Below, piece after piece: positions 14,484-17,471 of a DNA stretch of 17,471 nt. The stretch is from JBAXZR01 sp041670165 (GTDB lineage: Bacteria; Bacillota; Clostridia; Christensenellales; UBA1242), in the NCBI GenBank assembly GCA_041670165.1, contig JBAXZR010000020.1:1-17471 (forward strand). The letters run 5' to 3'. The position numbers and the translations under genes are program-made. Within the stretch, counting starts at the first letter, position 1. The number at the start of each line of letters is the position of its first letter. The notes beneath the pieces are model-generated. The model searched no databases and was not told where the DNA came from. It saw nothing but the letters and a program-made list of their open reading frames with translations.

Positions 14484-17471
14484 TTACCAAGCAGAATATT
14501 CATTAGTAACTTTTGTCCATTTTGTATAACCTGTTCTATCTGTTGTTACTGGCTCAAAATATCTATAATGATATTCACTATTTCCGCTTTCATCAACAAA
14601 AGTGTTGCATTGGTGGCTTGATTCATCATTATTACATTGATCGCACCATCCGTCACCAATTTCATCAACATAACTATGGTCTGTTATATGACTTGATTCA
14701 TCTTGTCCGCACTCTGTACAAGTTCCATCACCTAAATCATTAAAGCTATGATGAGCAAATTCATCTTGTCCGCAAATATCGCAATAGCCATCTGGAGAAT
14801 CATAATATTCATGATGAGCACTTTCATCTTGTCCGCAATTATCGCACATGCCATCAGGCACGCTAAATTCAAATTCCTGAAACAATTCACTACCCAAATT
14901 TAATGATAATGAATCGAGAAAATAAACTGTTTGGATATCTGAAATAAATGAATCAAAACTTGTACCAGTAACTGAAGTCAAATCAACATCTAAAAATAAA
15001 TTTTCAACTCCGTTTAAATAGAAGCCATTTGAAATAGAAATTTCTTGAATTGAATTTGGAATATGAAGTTCAGTAATACTACATTCTAAAGAAACATTTT
15101 GCATGTGGACTGCGTAACTACTATCTGAAACTATTTCCACCCACCAAGCATGATATGAAACACCAAAAGCATCTTCACAAATTTTAATTGTTGTATCAGG
15201 TATGTAAAAAATACCTGATTTTCCAAATGGATAAGAAATTAATTCAGTTCCATCTTTACTAAACACAACTCCATCAACTGATTTGTAAATTGAATTATTT
15301 GCATCAACATTATATGAGGTAACTCTTTGGCTTTTTGCTTGATAATTTATTATATTAACATCTTTACTAATATTAATTTCTCCTTGCCAATTTAAAGGAC
15401 AAAAAATTAATTCTGTTTCATTTTTGTTATACAAAATTCCATCAATGTCTTTATAATAATCATTTTCTTCATCAACTACTATTTGATTTAAATTAATGCA
15501 TTCTACAAATGCTCCTGTTCCCAAACTTGACAAGTTTCTTGGAATATTAATACTTTCTAAAGCCAAACATTGACTAAAAGCTCCATCTCCAATAGATGTA
15601 ACACTTTCAGGAATTGTAATATTTGCTAATGTTAAGCAAAATGAAAAAGCTCCAGTAGCTATTTGGGTTAAACCACTTGGAAAATTAATAGAAGTTAATT
15701 TTCGACAATATTTGAACGCACCATTTTCAATTATTAGATTACTTGTTGACATTGTAACAGAAACAAGTTCAACACAACTATTAAAAGCATCTTCACCAAT
15801 ACATTCGACACTACTTGGTATTGTGATATATTTTAAATATTTATTGCGGAGAAAACAGTTGCTATTAATTGCAATTGTTCCCGATTCAATTGTTACACTT
15901 TGAGATATTCCTTTCATTCGATAGGCAATTTTTCCAGCATAGACAACTCCAGTTCCTTTATTGTTAAACCATTCGGTATTAGCAAATGCATTATCTCCAA
16001 TTGAAAAATTACTATTTGGAAATGTTATACTATTAAGGTTTGTGCAATAATTAAAAGCTGATTCATCAATTTTTATAATACTTTCTGGAATAGTTATATT
16101 TGTAATTTTACTGCAACCACTAAACGCTTCAGTTTTGATAGTTGTTAAGTTATTAGGAATAGTAATATTTGTGAGTTCAGAACAACTATAAAATACTTTA
16201 TTTTCGATAGTTGTCAAACCAACAGGTAATGTTATACTTGTGAGTCCATCACAATTTCTAAATGCCTCTTTTCCAATATCTGTTACACTGTCTGGAATTG
16301 TTAAACCTGTGAGTTTTAAGCAATTCCAAAATGAATCTTCTCCAATACTAGTTACACCATCTGGAATTGTTATACTTGTCAAGTTTAAACAATTAAAAAA
16401 AGTAAAAAATTGAATTTTTGTAATTTTGTTTGGAATTGTTAAGGTAGTTAATCCTGTGCAACCAGAAAAAGCAGCGCTCCCAATAAATACTACATCATTT
16501 GGAATTAAAATATTAATTAATTTATCACAATTATAAAATGCTTCACTTGCAATTCCTTTTGTGTCTGCAAGCAATGTTATCGAAAGGTTATCAATCATTG
16601 TTCCTTTAAAATTATAAACTACTTTTCCAGCATAAACCAACCCATCTGATTGATTATCATACCAAGCTGTGCTAACAAACGCATTATAGCCAATGTTAAA
16701 AATGCTATCTGGAATTGAAATATTTGTAAGCTCTGTACAACCAGAAAAAGCATATGATGGAACAGTTGATACAGTTTTTCCATTATATCTTTCTGGAATT
16801 TCAAGAGAACCAGTTGGCAAGTTTGATGAGTTTTTTGAAACTGAATAAGCTGTGTCAGAACTAATTGAAGTAAATGTTAAATTTGTTGGATTGGCAAATT
16901 TTGCATAAAGAATGTTAGCCCCAGAATATGGAAGTTGAATTTTTTGAGTGTAATCTTGATCTTGATAAAGACCGTAATATGCAGGTTCACCTTCAACAAC
17001 CATTTCTGGAAGATTTTCTTCTGTGAGTGGTTCTTCTGTGTTAAGAGTTATAGTTTTTGTTGTTGGACTGAACGAAAAATTTTCTGTTGATTCACCAACA
17101 TTTCTAAGTGTAGCTGAAAAGCCGTTGTTAAAAGCTGTTACACTTTTTCCATTATCAGAAATTTCAAGAGTCATAATGATTGTAGCGGTTTTTAAAGCTT
17201 CAACATTGATAGCTCCACTTGTATATGTCGCATTTGTAATAGGAGTCGCATTGTTTATTGAATAAACACATGTTCTGTCAATGTTTGTGTCGCCAAGATT
17301 TGTTCCGTTGAAAGCTGAATAAGCTTGTCCACTAAGTTCAAAAGAAAGTGATCGTTCGTCTGAGTTGTTTACAATGGTAAGTGTAATTACAATTGGCTCT
17401 GTTTCATCAGCAAATTCCATTGCTGAGCCAATTGCCCATGTTCCAAGTTTGCCTTCCTCGTCGCCCGCAAG
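14484..17471 (-). CDS. BspA-like leucine-rich-repeat protein with Cys/His-rich C-terminal repeats (5' end off the right edge)
   Basis: The frame is open from the window edge: the codons before the internal Met at 17420 read LAGDEEGKLGTWAIGSA, matching the paralogs, so the signal peptide lies outside. About 995 residues are visible. After the shared TasA-like domain and a Listeria/Bacteroides-type repeat (ILYAKF) come about 17 LRR_5 units, including two inserts of the LVYAGKV/VVYAGKI type. The array then becomes irregular, with two classic BspA blocks of the type YKDIDGILYNKNETELI and YKSVDGVVFSKDGTELI. The C-terminus is unlike the paralogs: four CxxC(G/N)(Q/N)DExxH units, then an aromatic-rich end, EYHYRYFEPVTTDRTGYTKW. 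The 65-residue tail of the other paralogs is absent. Export is inferred from the family; the Cys/His units could bind metal or form disulfides. Confidence 0.9.
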   Translation of the reverse strand, partial: LAGDEEGKLGTWAIGSAMEFADETEPIVITLTIVNNSDERSLSFELSGQAYSAFNGTNLGDTNIDRTCVYSINNATPITNATYTSGAINVEALKTATIIMTLEISDNGKSVTAFNNGFSATLRNVGESTENFSFSPTTKTITLNTEEPLTEENLPEMVVEGEPAYYGLYQDQDYTQKIQLPYSGANILYAKFANPTNLTFTSISSDTAYSVSKNSSNLPTGSLEIPERYNGKTVSTVPSYAFSGCTELTNISIPDSIFNIGYNAFVSTAWYDNQSDGLVYAGKVVYNFKGTMIDNLSITLLADTKGIASEAFYNCDKLINILIPNDVVFIGSAAFSGCTGLTTLTIPNKITKIQFFTFFNCLNLTSITIPDGVTSIGEDSFWNCLKLTGLTIPDSVTDIGKEAFRNCDGLTSITLPVGLTTIENKVFYSCSELTNITIPNNLTTIKTEAFSGCSKITNITIPESIIKIDESAFNYCTNLNSITFPNSNFSIGDNAFANTEWFNNKGTGVVYAGKIAYRMKGISQSVTIESGTIAINSNCFLRNKYLKYITIPSSVECIGEDAFNSCVELVSVTMSTSNLIIENGAFKYCRKLTSINFPSGLTQIATGAFSFCLTLANITIPESVTSIGDGAFSQCLALESINIPRNLSSLGTGAFVECINLNQIVVDEENDYYKDIDGILYNKNETELIFCPLNWQGEINISKDVNIINYQAKSQRVTSYNVDANNSIYKSVDGVVFSKDGTELISYPFGKSGIFYIPDTTIKICEDAFGVSYHAWWVEIVSDSSYAVHMQNVSLECSITELHIPNSIQEISISNGFYLNGVENLFLDVDLTSVTGTSFDSFISDIQTVYFLDSLSLNLGSELFQEFEFSVPDGMCDNCGQDESAHHEYYDSPDGYCDICGQDEFAHHSFNDLGDGTCTECGQDESSHITDHSYVDEIGDGWCDQCNNDESSHQCNTFVDESGNSEYHYRYFEPVTTDRTGYTKWTKVTNEYSAW
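14607..14846 (-). repeat. Tandem CxxC-GQDExxH coding repeats at a protein C-terminus
   Basis: Four units in the protein at 14484-17471: CDNCGQDESAHH, CDICGQDEFAHH, CTECGQDESSH and CDQCNNDESSH, spaced 21, 21 and 25 residues. At DNA level TCATCTTGTCCGCA recurs at 14698, 14761 and 14824, exactly 63 bp apart, which points to recent tandem duplication. Linkers are acidic, with DGYC, DGTC and DGWC before each pair. Confidence 0.85.

Noticed and set aside
1..17471. Alternative genetic code (TGA as Trp) given the AT-richness
   Set aside because: All genes are full-length without in-frame TGA, and conserved Trp codons are TGG.

Overview
The window comes from a very AT-rich bacterium that uses the standard genetic code: every gene ends in TAA and Trp is TGG. 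Gram-positive-type ribosome binding sites, SipW/TasA-like signal regions, BspA-type leucine-rich repeats and a PrgI-VirB4 type conjugation ATPase suggest a low-GC, probably host-associated (gut) Firmicute or relative. The exact lineage cannot be read from the sequence.

All seven genes lie on the minus strand. Five are paralogous secreted BspA-like LRR proteins, at 1-413 (3' end cut off), 1046-3775, 4140-7250, 7529-9982 and 14484-17471 (5' end cut off). Those that can be read share one design: a signal peptide, a ~170-residue beta-rich N-terminal domain, a short Listeria/Bacteroides-type 'LYAKF' repeat and a long array of 23-residue LRR_5 units. Three end in the same ~65-residue tail. The fifth ends in Cys/His-rich CxxC repeats instead. 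The N-terminal and tail coding regions are nearly identical at DNA level, while the LRR cores differ.

The run is interrupted at 10363-12978 by a VirB4-family ATPase carrying an N-terminal two-helix PrgI-like segment, and at 13048-13845 by a short-chain dehydrogenase. No other conjugation genes are visible.

The intergenic regions are informative. The four BspA-like genes whose 5' ends are visible have TTGACA-like/17 bp/TATAAT-like promoters 150-190 nt upstream of their starts. The promoters share an upstream sequence family, which suggests a co-regulated regulon with long 5' leaders. The VirB4 gene has a separate consensus promoter. Clear intrinsic terminators follow three of the genes and a fourth, weaker one lies further downstream of the fifth BspA-like gene. 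Upstream of the dehydrogenase is a ~300 bp T-rich low-complexity tract with 23-24 bp imperfect tandem repeats.

The most interesting signal is the modular paralog array: shared promoter, shared export/N-terminal module and shared tail around variable LRR cores. It looks like a recombination-prone set of surface proteins.
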